From positions 62,001 to 126,000 of the forward strand of contig QWIH01000001.1 in the NCBI GenBank assembly GCA_021405315.1: 64,000 nt of DNA. The letters are read 5' to 3'. The notes beneath the pieces were generated by a model, which saw only the letters and a list, made by a program, of their open reading frames with translations, made no database searches and was not told the origin of the DNA. The position numbers and the translations under genes were made by a program. Origin of the DNA: Leptolyngbya sp. PLA1 (GTDB lineage Bacteria; Planctomycetota; Phycisphaerae; Phycisphaerales; UBA1924). This document shows, one piece after another, positions 23,426 to 30,317 of this stretch (its first letter is position 1; every line of letters starts with the position of its first letter).

Positions 23426-25046
23426 GAGCGGCGACTGGATGCGGGAACTGGGCGCGATCGCCATCCAGGATGGCGGGCGGGTGATGCCATTGGAGGGCTA
23501 CGCGAGGCGGCTGGCGGTGGACGTCACGGGGCGCCAGCGCTGGAGCAGATCGCGCGGGCCCGAGGGGTACGCGGGGCGGGAGCCGCTGGAACTGCTCTGC
23601 GACGCGATGTTCCAGCAGCAGAAGATGCTGCACACCCCGCTGATTCAGGTGGCCAACAAGCCCTTCAAGGCCGAGGTGGGGCTGGACGCATCGCGGGAGT
23701 TCTTCAGCGCGGTGGAGATCGGCTCGTCGGAGGGTGTCAATCGCATCCTGCGTGAGTACCAGGAGGCGCGGTCGCGCGATCCGCAGGCGAGCGCGACCAA
23801 GCACCAGCGGATCGCGCTGGACCTGTTCGACGGTGCCAACCGGCTGGCGGCACTGTGCGCCGGAGAACCTCTCCCGATCATCCCGGCGGGGTCCGGGCAG
23901 ACGTTCAGGTCGGTAGGGCTGACGGGGTCGGCGGAGGGGCTGGAGCCGGTGCGCGACGCGCTGCGGGAGTTCGGGCGGGTGTACACGGAGGGGGGGGATC
24001 GGCTGCAGGCGGCACGGCGGCTGCGCGAGGCGGTGGCCGCCGCGGGAACGCTCGACGCGGCGCAATCTCGCGGCGTGGCGCTGGAGCAGTTCTATGACCG
24101 CCACGACCCGTGGCGCAAGACTCAGTTGCTGTACGGTGCCGCGATCATCGCCTTCGGCTTCTCGAGGCTGGTGTGGCGGCGCTGGCTCGTGGCGGCGGCG
24201 CTCCTGCTGACCGGGCTGGGCCTGGCGGAGCATCTGCTCGGCCTCTCGCTGCGGGTGGCGATCCTGGGGCGAGCCCCTGTGAGCAACACGTTCGAGGCGC
24301 TGCTATGGATGGGGATCGTCGCGATCCTGGTCGGGTTGATCGCGCAGTTGCTCAGCCGGAAGAGCTACTACCTCTTCGGCGGGGTCTGCGCGGCGCTGGT
24401 GTCGGTGCTGTTCGCGGGACTGGTGCCGCTGACCGACAGGTCGAACTCCCTTCCCGCGGTCCTCAGGAGCAACTACTGGCTGATCGTGCACGTGCTGACG
24501 ATCGTGGCGAGCTACGGCGTGCTCCTGGTGGCGGCGGTGCTCGGGCACGTCTATCTCGTGCGGGAGGTGCTGCTGGGCAAGCCGGCGGCGGGGGGCGAAG
24601 GCCAGAGGCTTTCCCACCCGATCATCGCGCAGTCCTACCGGACGATTCAGGTCGGGCTGCTGCTGCTGACGGCGGGCACGATCCTGGGCGGGGTATGGGC
24701 GGCGGACTCCTGGGGACGGTTCTGGGGATGGGACCCCAAGGAAACCTGGGCGCTCATCAGCATCGTCGTCTACTTCGCGGTGCTCCACGCGCGGTACGTC
24801 GGGTGGCTGCGGGATTTCGGGCTTGCGGCGTCGGCGGTGCTCGGCTTTGTGGTGATCGTGTGGACGTTCTACGGCGTGAACTACGTGATGGCGACCGGCC
24901 TGCACAGCTACGGGTTCGGCTCGGGCGGAGAGCTGTGGGTCGGGCTTTGGGCCGTCGCGGAGATCGTGTTTCTTCTTGTGTGCCGCTGGCGGTACGCGGC
25001 GCTGCACCGCTCCGGGCCGTCCGGTGTCACGCCCGCGGCGGCGTGA
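23343..25046 (+). CDS. ccsA: CcsA-type cytochrome c synthetase subunit with N-terminal periplasmic domain
   Basis: 567 residues. The WWD heme-handling motif is clear: WGRFWGWDPKETWALI, with the flanking histidines of the family (LIVHVLTIVASYG; VLHARYVGW; ATGLHSYG). Eight or so helices fill the C-terminal 300 residues. The first 255 residues hold a signal peptide (SLSALILMLVGLLASPRALG) and a soluble domain, an extension seen in CcsA homologues of several phyla but absent from the approximately 320-residue plant and Bacillus forms. GAAGGAG at 23329-23335 gives the ATG at 23343, inside resB in a different frame; the 83-nt overlap implies coupled synthesis of the two halves of the synthetase. Confidence 0.92.
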   Translation: MKGMRTSLSALILMLVGLLASPRALGAESGDWMRELGAIAIQDGGRVMPLEGYARRLAVDVTGRQRWSRSRGPEGYAGREPLELLCDAMFQQQKMLHTPLIQVANKPFKAEVGLDASREFFSAVEIGSSEGVNRILREYQEARSRDPQASATKHQRIALDLFDGANRLAALCAGEPLPIIPAGSGQTFRSVGLTGSAEGLEPVRDALREFGRVYTEGGDRLQAARRLREAVAAAGTLDAAQSRGVALEQFYDRHDPWRKTQLLYGAAIIAFGFSRLVWRRWLVAAALLLTGLGLAEHLLGLSLRVAILGRAPVSNTFEALLWMGIVAILVGLIAQLLSRKSYYLFGGVCAALVSVLFAGLVPLTDRSNSLPAVLRSNYWLIVHVLTIVASYGVLLVAAVLGHVYLVREVLLGKPAAGGEGQRLSHPIIAQSYRTIQVGLLLLTAGTILGGVWAADSWGRFWGWDPKETWALISIVVYFAVLHARYVGWLRDFGLAASAVLGFVVIVWTFYGVNYVMATGLHSYGFGSGGELWVGLWAVAEIVFLLVCRWRYAALHRSGPSGVTPAAA

Positions 25047-25069
25047 AGACCGGGCCGCATTCGGCGACG

Positions 25070-25075
25070 TAGGAT
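25070..25075 (+). promoter_or_regulatory. -10 hexamer (TAGGAT) of a likely leaderless gene
   Basis: TAGGAT ends 6 nt before the ATG at 25082. No Shine-Dalgarno sequence is present and the -35 region is poor. Confidence 0.45.
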
Positions 25076-25081
25076 GCTCTC

Positions 25082-25735
25082 ATGAAAACGCAACTTGTCG
25101 TGTGCATCGCTGGTGTACTCGTGGCAGCGGGCGGGTGTGAGAAGCAGCCCGAGCCAAAGCCGGTGACGGGCGTGCCCTCGGCGCAGACACCCGCTCCGCC
25201 CACAGCGGTGCAGCCGGTTCCGGCGAAGCCCGCGGTCGAGGCGGCGAAGCCCGCGGTCGAGGCGGCGAAGCCCGCGCCGGCAACGGGGAGCGCAGCCCAT
25301 GTGGAGGTGATGGGCCTGAAGCTGGCAGTGCCGGCCGGGTGGACGGTTGCGCCCCCCTCGAACAGCATGAGGCTGGCGGAGATCCATGTCCCGGATGCCG
25401 GTGGAGACGCGTCGCGCGCGTGCCTGGTGGTCTTCTCATCGGCGGGAGGCACCGTGCAGTCGAACATGGACCGCTGGCAGGGGCAGGTGAAGGGCGGAAC
25501 TCCGGGGGAGCGTGTCGAGAAGCAGGTGGGCGGTATGAAGGTCACGACGGCGGAGTTCGTGGGCACCTATGCCGGGATGGGCGAGGGGCCCGCGAAGGAC
25601 GGCTGGATGCTGCGGGGATCGATCATCGAGACGCCCGCCGGCCTGCTGTTCATCAAGATGACGGGCCCGAAGGAAGCCATGGAGGCTCAGCGGGACGCGT
25701 TCCACTCGATGGTGCAGAGCATTGTGAAGCCGTGA
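25082..25735 (+). CDS. Hypothetical lipoprotein
   Basis: 217 residues. The signal peptide ends in VAAGGC, a lipobox. A linker rich in Pro, Ala, Lys and Val follows, with two 7-residue repeats (AKPAVEA). The remaining 150 residues resemble an extracytoplasmic alpha/beta domain (VMGLKLAVPAGWTVAPP; FVGTYAGMGEGPAKDGWMLRG; GLLFIKMTGPKEAMEAQRDAFHSMV), close in style to planctomycete proteins of unknown function that test small-molecule or protein binding pockets. No enzyme motif is visible. It is convergent with ccmC and 35 nt after ccsA, with its own -10 hexamer. Confidence 0.75.
   Translation: MKTQLVVCIAGVLVAAGGCEKQPEPKPVTGVPSAQTPAPPTAVQPVPAKPAVEAAKPAVEAAKPAPATGSAAHVEVMGLKLAVPAGWTVAPPSNSMRLAEIHVPDAGGDASRACLVVFSSAGGTVQSNMDRWQGQVKGGTPGERVEKQVGGMKVTTAEFVGTYAGMGEGPAKDGWMLRGSIIETPAGLLFIKMTGPKEAMEAQRDAFHSMVQSIVKP
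25223..25276 (+). repeat. 21-nt tandem repeat in the lipoprotein linker
   Basis: Two exact copies of a 21-nt unit (25223-25243 and 25244-25264) and the first 12 nt of a third (25265-25276). They encode the AKPAVEA repeats, so copy-number change would only lengthen or shorten the linker. Confidence 0.85.
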
Positions 25736-25744
25736 CGCGGCGGC

Positions 25745-26404
25745 TCATATCCGGCGGACAGAGCCGGAGTGGCGGCCGGACCAGCGGAATGAGGGAAGGG
25801 CCGGCACGAGGGTGAGCATGATGCCGGTGAGCGCGAAGAGCGCAAACCAGGCGGCGAGCGTGAGACGCATCTCGGGGGTGAGTGGGACCGACGTCGGGTG
25901 GACGTCCGGCAGTAGCCTCACGGAGAGATAGATCAGAGGCACATCGAGGAACGCGACCGCCGCAAAGACGGCGCAGACCGTCGCACGCTTGCTCCAGGGT
26001 CGGAGGAAGGGTCGCATGAGCACCAGCACGGCGTAGAGAATGCAGAGGACCAGGGTGAAGGTGAGTCTCGGGCTCCAGGTCCACCAGTATCCCCAGAAGA
26101 ACTTGCCCAGGACCATGCCGCTGATGAGCACGATGACCGAGCAGAGGACGGTGAAGCGGGCGGCGGCGGTGGAGAGCCGGTCGAGCCAGCGGGATCTGGA
26201 CCAGAGAAAGGCAACCGCAGCGATGAACGTGGCGAGCGCGGAGACGACCGCCGCGGCGGCCGCGGGGACGTGCAGGTACACCAGCTTCTGCGGGATTCCC
26301 ATGCCCGGGTCGACGGGGGCGTACCACGAGGCCATCCCGACGCACGCCAGAACGGTCGCTGCGACCACCCACCAGCCAACGTGCACGATCCCGCGGCGGG
26401 ACAT
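25745..26404 (-). CDS. ccmC: CcmC-like heme-handling membrane protein
   Basis: 219 residues, six hydrophobic segments. CcmC (system I) presents heme outside the membrane to CcmE. Family marks: KLVYLHVPAAAAAVVSA (first His), then FFWGYWWTWSPRLTFTL, the WWD motif region. Canonical CcmC reads WGTWWVWDARLT, so the Asp is Ser here while the tryptophans are kept. A second conserved His may be in VHPTSV. No ccmA, ccmB, ccmE or ccmF is in the window, whereas a complete system II pair is next door. It may therefore serve heme export for ResB/CcsA or a different heme protein. GGAG lies 8 nt before the ATG. It is 18 nt downstream of the membrane protein at 26423 and shares its sigma-54 promoter. Confidence 0.85.
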   Translation of the reverse strand: MSRRGIVHVGWWVVAATVLACVGMASWYAPVDPGMGIPQKLVYLHVPAAAAAVVSALATFIAAVAFLWSRSRWLDRLSTAAARFTVLCSVIVLISGMVLGKFFWGYWWTWSPRLTFTLVLCILYAVLVLMRPFLRPWSKRATVCAVFAAVAFLDVPLIYLSVRLLPDVHPTSVPLTPEMRLTLAAWFALFALTGIMLTLVPALPSFRWSGRHSGSVRRI

Positions 26405-26422
26405 TTGGACGCTCCGATGAAC

Positions 26423-27469
26423 TCAGGCGGATTTCCTTCTGAGGAACCAGAAGAGCAGGGTGCCCGAAACGACGGCGGCGACCGAGGCGCCGATCAATGC
26501 GAACGTGCGATCCGGCCCCTCCCGGGGTGACTGTGCGGTCTCGGTTCCGGCGGGCGCGGTGAGGACCACGCCGGCGACTGTTCCCTGAGCGAGGTGGTCG
26601 CCCTGGAACATCCGGAGCGACTGCTTGGCTGCGGCCTCGGATGGGAGCAGTGTCACGAGCTGGGGGCGCGCCGTGGAGTTGTCCTCCGGGACGAACACCG
26701 CCATCCGGACGACCTCCGCGGGTGAGGAGACCCGCAGGTCCAAGGACCCGTCGATGACGGGTGTCAGGTAGGCGAACTTGAAGGTGGTGGTGCCCGGCAT
26801 CAGGGGCATCTGAACGATGAGCGATCGATCGGAGAGCTCCGAGCAGCACCACCCGTGAAACCCCTGCACGAGCTCGGGGCTCTGCGCCCCGGCGGGAAGC
26901 GGGATAGAGACGGTGGCGCGGCGATTGTGCTGATCGGCGGGCGCACCCATCCAGGTCCGGTCCGATGGGTTCTCGACCACGAGGGTCTCGGAAACCGCGA
27001 AGCCGGAGGCGGCGGGTTCCACGACCATGTGACGGAGCGAGACCTTCCAGGATGGGGCGTCCTCGGTGACTTCGTAGACCACGATGTCGAGGTTCGCCCC
27101 GGGTTTGGAGGCATCCATCGCGGGACCCGTTTCCTGGTAGGTGACTCCCGCGTGCTTGATCTGCACCACCGGGGTGATGGCGAGCCCGATGGGGATGTCT
27201 GCGACGAGCAACTCGCCGTGGTCATCCAGCTTCCCGGATAGCCGCTTGATGAGTGCCTCGCGATGGAAGAGGCCGATCTCGACGTCGTCGGCTCGAACCG
27301 GGGGGCCGTCCTTGGTCCCCTGCACGGCGCGGATCGCGAGCATCCCCTTCGGGCCATCCTTCAGCAGGTCTGCCACGCTGGATGCGGGGCCGGCCGGGGG
27401 CTGTGCGAGGGACGGCCACGCGAGAAGGACGGCGGCATGGATCAGCAGGTTCGCGAGGCGTACGAGCAC
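26423..27469 (-). CDS. Exported single-pass membrane protein, unknown, upstream of ccmC
   Basis: 348 residues from a GTG at 27469 (GGAG 6 nt upstream). A signal peptide (LANLLIHAAVLLAWPSLAQ) leads to a large extracytoplasmic beta-rich region with segments such as VSIPLPAGAQSPELVQGF and TTTFKFAYLTPVIDGSLDL. A C-terminal helix (FALIGASVAAVVSGTLLFWF) and the basic end LRRKSA anchor it in the inner membrane. The repeated beta-sandwich character suggests a carboxypeptidase-regulatory-like or Ig-like fold. Two adjacent cysteines (GWCCSE) are its only notable thiols. Pairing with ccmC on one transcript points to a role in cytochrome c maturation, but no known Ccm subunit matches. Confidence 0.75.
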   Translation of the reverse strand: MLVRLANLLIHAAVLLAWPSLAQPPAGPASSVADLLKDGPKGMLAIRAVQGTKDGPPVRADDVEIGLFHREALIKRLSGKLDDHGELLVADIPIGLAITPVVQIKHAGVTYQETGPAMDASKPGANLDIVVYEVTEDAPSWKVSLRHMVVEPAASGFAVSETLVVENPSDRTWMGAPADQHNRRATVSIPLPAGAQSPELVQGFHGWCCSELSDRSLIVQMPLMPGTTTFKFAYLTPVIDGSLDLRVSSPAEVVRMAVFVPEDNSTARPQLVTLLPSEAAAKQSLRMFQGDHLAQGTVAGVVLTAPAGTETAQSPREGPDRTFALIGASVAAVVSGTLLFWFLRRKSA

Positions 27470-27515
27470 GAGATTCTCCGGAACTGAGCCCGGCGTGTGC
27501 CGGCCGCTTCATCAG

Positions 27516-27531
27516 TGCAAGTCTAGTGCCA
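27516..27531 (-). promoter_or_regulatory. Sigma-54 promoter of the ccmC operon
   Basis: On the minus strand TGGCACTAGACTTGCA, preceded by T: TTGGCAC and TTGCA are both complete, with GG and GC 10 nt apart. The only deviation from TGGCACG-N4-TTGCW is T for the G after CAC. A start near 27505 leaves about 36 nt to the GTG at 27469. Confidence 0.8.
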
Positions 27532-27765
27532 ATACATGCCGCGGAAGTCCGAAAATGGGTCGGGGCTGTGGTCATGGCTTTGGGAGCGACGGCGGGGGGT
27601 CGGCGGGACGGGAAAGGAGCACGGGGCTGGCGTCGTTCTCAAGATTGAGAGACCGACGGCGGGTCGAAGGGGGGGCAGCTGAGCGTCGCGTGGGGCTACC
27701 GGGTCCGGATACCCGCCGGCGGGGGCGGGTTCGCGGCAGAGAGGCGCAAGATTCGGCGCACGTGC

Positions 27766-27794
27766 TTGACAGATTGGGTGGGTTCCCGGATACT
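27766..27794 (+). promoter_or_regulatory. Sigma-70 promoter of the PEP-CTERM gene
   Basis: TTGACA (27766-27771), 17-nt spacer, GATACT (27789-27794). The start would be near 27801, leaving about 130 nt of leader. Confidence 0.65.
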
Positions 27795-27932
27795 GGGGTC
27801 CGCTCGGGAGTTGAGAAGAGAGACAAGACACCCCTCCTCTCGCCACTCGGGCGGTAGTTCGTCGCGGCAGTTTCATCGGCACGCGTTGTGCCGCTGGCCG
27901 TGCACGGATGGTGTGAGTGATTGGAGAGAGAC

Positions 27933-28634
27933 ATGAAGTACGCTGCTTTGCTGGTCATCGCGTGCGCGGGCACGTCGGCGCTGGCCGACGTCGGGCCTGT
28001 TACGGACTTCAGCCGGACCACCATCGCGGGTGCGCCGACCTACACCCCGCGCGATGCGTTCGGCATCTTCGGCGCGCGGATGGCGGTGTTCAGCCCCGCC
28101 GGCGGCGCGTTCTACGACGACGCGGGTGGCGGCGCCGGGCCGAACCTCCAGAACTTCGGCGTGGACGAGTCGATGGGCCTGTTCGCGGGCCGCGACATCC
28201 GCATCGTGTCGTCGCAGACGATTCTCTCGAACGGCAACCAGATCGTGTCGTTCGATGCGTACACGGCGGATGGCCTGCCCTTTGTCCCCAACGGGGCGAC
28301 GGTCGGCGGCCAGATCATCAACGCGATTCAGTTCGACATCGGCACGCCCAACGCTCCGGCCGATCCCGTCGATTTCAACACCCCGATCACCGTGGTGGGC
28401 GCCCTGTTCACGGTGTCGAGCGCCAGCTCGACGTTCGGTCCGTTCGCCCCAACGACCGCGGTGGTCGGTGGCAACGGTCTGACGGTTCGTGCGGGCGTGC
28501 AGGCGGGCACGAACATCACGACCTTCGGGCTCAACCACTTCCACGTTGAGGTTGAGATCCAGAAGATCCCGGCTCCCGGCGCGCTCGCGCTGATGGGCCT
28601 GGGCGGCCTGATCGCGGGCCGTCGTCGCCGCTAA
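27933..28634 (+). CDS. PEP-CTERM-type sorted surface protein
   Basis: 233 residues. An N-terminal signal peptide (YAALLVIACAGTSALA) and a C-terminal tripartite tail of the PEP-CTERM kind: PAPGA, hydrophobic LALMGLGGLIAG, then RRRR. Such proteins are processed by exosortase and attached to or released from the envelope. The middle is rich in small and aromatic residues and beta strands, with no enzyme motif. GGAG at 27923-27926 favours the ATG at 27933. It is a single-gene unit with its own promoter and terminator. No exosortase gene is in the window. Confidence 0.88.
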   Translation: MKYAALLVIACAGTSALADVGPVTDFSRTTIAGAPTYTPRDAFGIFGARMAVFSPAGGAFYDDAGGGAGPNLQNFGVDESMGLFAGRDIRIVSSQTILSNGNQIVSFDAYTADGLPFVPNGATVGGQIINAIQFDIGTPNAPADPVDFNTPITVVGALFTVSSASSTFGPFAPTTAVVGGNGLTVRAGVQAGTNITTFGLNHFHVEVEIQKIPAPGALALMGLGGLIAGRRRR

Positions 28635-28680
28635 GTTCACCGGTTCGATTCGTTTCGTTCTCGCAACAGTGTTTTCCCTG

Positions 28681-28724
28681 AACGAACTCGCCCTGCGCCT
28701 CGTGGTGCAGGGCGGGTCGTTTTT
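28681..28724 (+). terminator. Rho-independent terminator
   Basis: CGCCCTGC (28689-28696) pairs with GCAGGGCG (28707-28714); outer AACGA/TCGTT pairing extends the stem and a T5 run follows. Confidence 0.8.
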
Positions 28725-28732
28725 GGGCCGTG

Positions 28733-29266
28733 CTAGCGGCGGAGGGGCGCGAGGTCGGCGGCGGCGCGGGCGTCGTTGAGGCGAGCGAGCGCGGCGGGGT
28801 GGTCGGCGAGGAGCCCGACGAGCTGGCTCGCGGTACAGCAGAGGCGGAGCGACGCTTTCTTGACGTCGAGGCCGCAGGCCCAGATGACGTCGAGTGCCTC
28901 GGCGAGCATGGCGGGGTAGTCGTCGTGTTCCGGGTTGCAGGCGAGGCGGCCGTTGCGGTCGCAGCGTGACTTCCAGAGTTCGGAGCGGACCTCGCCGAGC
29001 GGGACCGGGGCGCGGGCCTCGAGGGCGAGGCGAAGTCGCAGCCGGAAGAGCGCCCGTCGGCGGTTCTCCTCGGCGCTGCGTCGCTCGCCGGCATGTGCCT
29101 CGAGACCGGTGGGGAGGTGCAGCATGGTGACGAGCGTCTCGACCTTGTTTCGGTGTTGGCCGCCCGGGCCACCGGCTCGGCCCTTGCCGACCTCGCAGGC
29201 GCGGAGGAGCATCTGGGTGTCGAGGGTCGCGGGGTGGGGGCGTGGCACTTGGATTGGGTCTGCCAT
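28733..29266 (-). CDS. Release-factor-like protein with GGQ motif
   Basis: 177 residues. Near residue 30 it has GRAGGPGGQHRNKVETLV, the peptidyl-tRNA hydrolysis motif of class I release factors, then LPTGLEAHAGERRSAEENR, the usual continuation of the RF-1 domain. The codon-recognition domains of RF1/RF2 are absent. A C-terminal half of about 90 residues (DYPAMLAEALDVIWACGLDVKKAS region) replaces the short basic tail of ArfB/ICT1. It may rescue stalled ribosomes or hydrolyse peptidyl-tRNA. It begins 3 nt after tsaD, so it is translated from the same transcript as tsaD and the S41 protease. Confidence 0.85.
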   Translation of the reverse strand: MADPIQVPRPHPATLDTQMLLRACEVGKGRAGGPGGQHRNKVETLVTMLHLPTGLEAHAGERRSAEENRRRALFRLRLRLALEARAPVPLGEVRSELWKSRCDRNGRLACNPEHDDYPAMLAEALDVIWACGLDVKKASLRLCCTASQLVGLLADHPAALARLNDARAAADLAPLRR

Positions 29267-29269
29267 GGC

Positions 29270-30313
29270 TCAGACCCCCGCGGTGGGCACGGCTCGGAGC
29301 AAGAGGTCGCCGGCGGCGCCGCCCCGAAGGAGTTCGTGGGCGAGGCCCGCGATCATGGCGGCGTTATCCACGCAGAGGTGCATCGGGGGCAGGACCAGCC
29401 GAAGGCCGTGGGCGGAGGTGAAGGAGGCGAGCTCGGCGCGAAGCCGGGAGTTTGCGGTGACGCCGCCGCCAGTCAGGAGCGAGGCGTAGCGCACTCCCCG
29501 CTGGGAGGCGTGCTCCACGGCGCGTTCAAGCTTGATGATGATGGCACGGCTAGCAGCCCGTTGGAAGGATGCGGCGAGGTCGGCGCGGCGGCGGTCGTCC
29601 AGAGGCGGCGGGGGCGTGGGGGCTCGCTCGCCCGGCACGCCCTTGGCGGCGTAGAGCAGCGCGGTCTTGAGCCCCGAGAACGAGAAGTCCAGCGAGTCCT
29701 TCGCGAGGCGGCTGATGGGGAGATCTACGGCGAGGTCGTCGCCCGTGGCGGCGAGGCGGTCGAGATTCGGGCCGCCGGGAAAGGGCAGGTCGAGGATGGC
29801 GGCGGCCTTGTCGTACGCCTCACCCAGGGCGTCGTCGATGGTTCCCCCGAGGCGGCGAGGGGAGAGCCAGCCGGAGAGCTCGTAGAGGCTGGTGTGCCCG
29901 CCGCTGACGACTAGGCCGAGCGCCGGAAAGAGCGGAGCGTCGGCGGCGTCGAGCGAGCCGGCATAGAGATGGGCGTGCACGTGATCAACGCCGACGAGGG
30001 GCAGCGACAGGGACCAGGCGAGGGCCTTGGCGGCGGAGACTCCCACGACGAGGGAGCCGATGAGTCCGGGGCGGTGGCCCACGGCGATGGCGGAGAGCAT
30101 GCCTAGGCCGATACCCGCCTGGGCGAGGGCCTCGCGGACGACCGGGAGGATGCGTTCGGCGTGGGCGCGGCTGGCGATCTCCGGGACGACACCCGCGTAC
30201 TCCGCGTGCAGGTCCGTCTGCGAGGCGACGACGCTGGAGAGGACACGGCGGTTGGCGTCGACGACGGCGGCGGCGGTCTCGTCGCAGGAGGTTTCCAGCC
30301 CCAGGATCAGCAT
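29270..30313 (-). CDS. tsaD: tRNA N6-adenosine threonylcarbamoyltransferase TsaD
   Basis: 347 residues. Transfers threonylcarbamoyl to A37 of ANN-decoding tRNAs with TsaB and TsaE. Seen: LGLETSCDETAAAVV at the N-terminus, metal-site histidines in DHVHAHLYA, the ASKHA nucleotide site VVSGGHTSLY, GEAYDKAA, then the C-terminal metal Asp in CVDNAAMIAGL. Length matches the family. The ATG at 30313 starts directly with the conserved LILGLETSCDET; an upstream in-frame start at 30337 would overlap the preceding gene. tsaB and tsaE are not nearby. Confidence 0.97.
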   Translation of the reverse strand: MLILGLETSCDETAAAVVDANRRVLSSVVASQTDLHAEYAGVVPEIASRAHAERILPVVREALAQAGIGLGMLSAIAVGHRPGLIGSLVVGVSAAKALAWSLSLPLVGVDHVHAHLYAGSLDAADAPLFPALGLVVSGGHTSLYELSGWLSPRRLGGTIDDALGEAYDKAAAILDLPFPGGPNLDRLAATGDDLAVDLPISRLAKDSLDFSFSGLKTALLYAAKGVPGERAPTPPPPLDDRRRADLAASFQRAASRAIIIKLERAVEHASQRGVRYASLLTGGGVTANSRLRAELASFTSAHGLRLVLPPMHLCVDNAAMIAGLAHELLRGGAAGDLLLRAVPTAGV

Positions 30314-30317
30314 GGGC

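Larger units (their letters stand above)
27470..27932. other. 463-nt divergent intergenic region
   Basis: Contains the sigma-54 promoter of the ccmC operon (27516-27531, minus) and a sigma-70 promoter for the PEP-CTERM gene (27766-27794, plus). The 230 nt between them show no gene, repeat or clear structure. Confidence 0.6.

Noticed and set aside
25223..25276. Tandem repeat as CRISPR or mobile-element remnant
   Set aside because: Two and a half contiguous 21-nt units without spacers, in frame within a lipoprotein linker.
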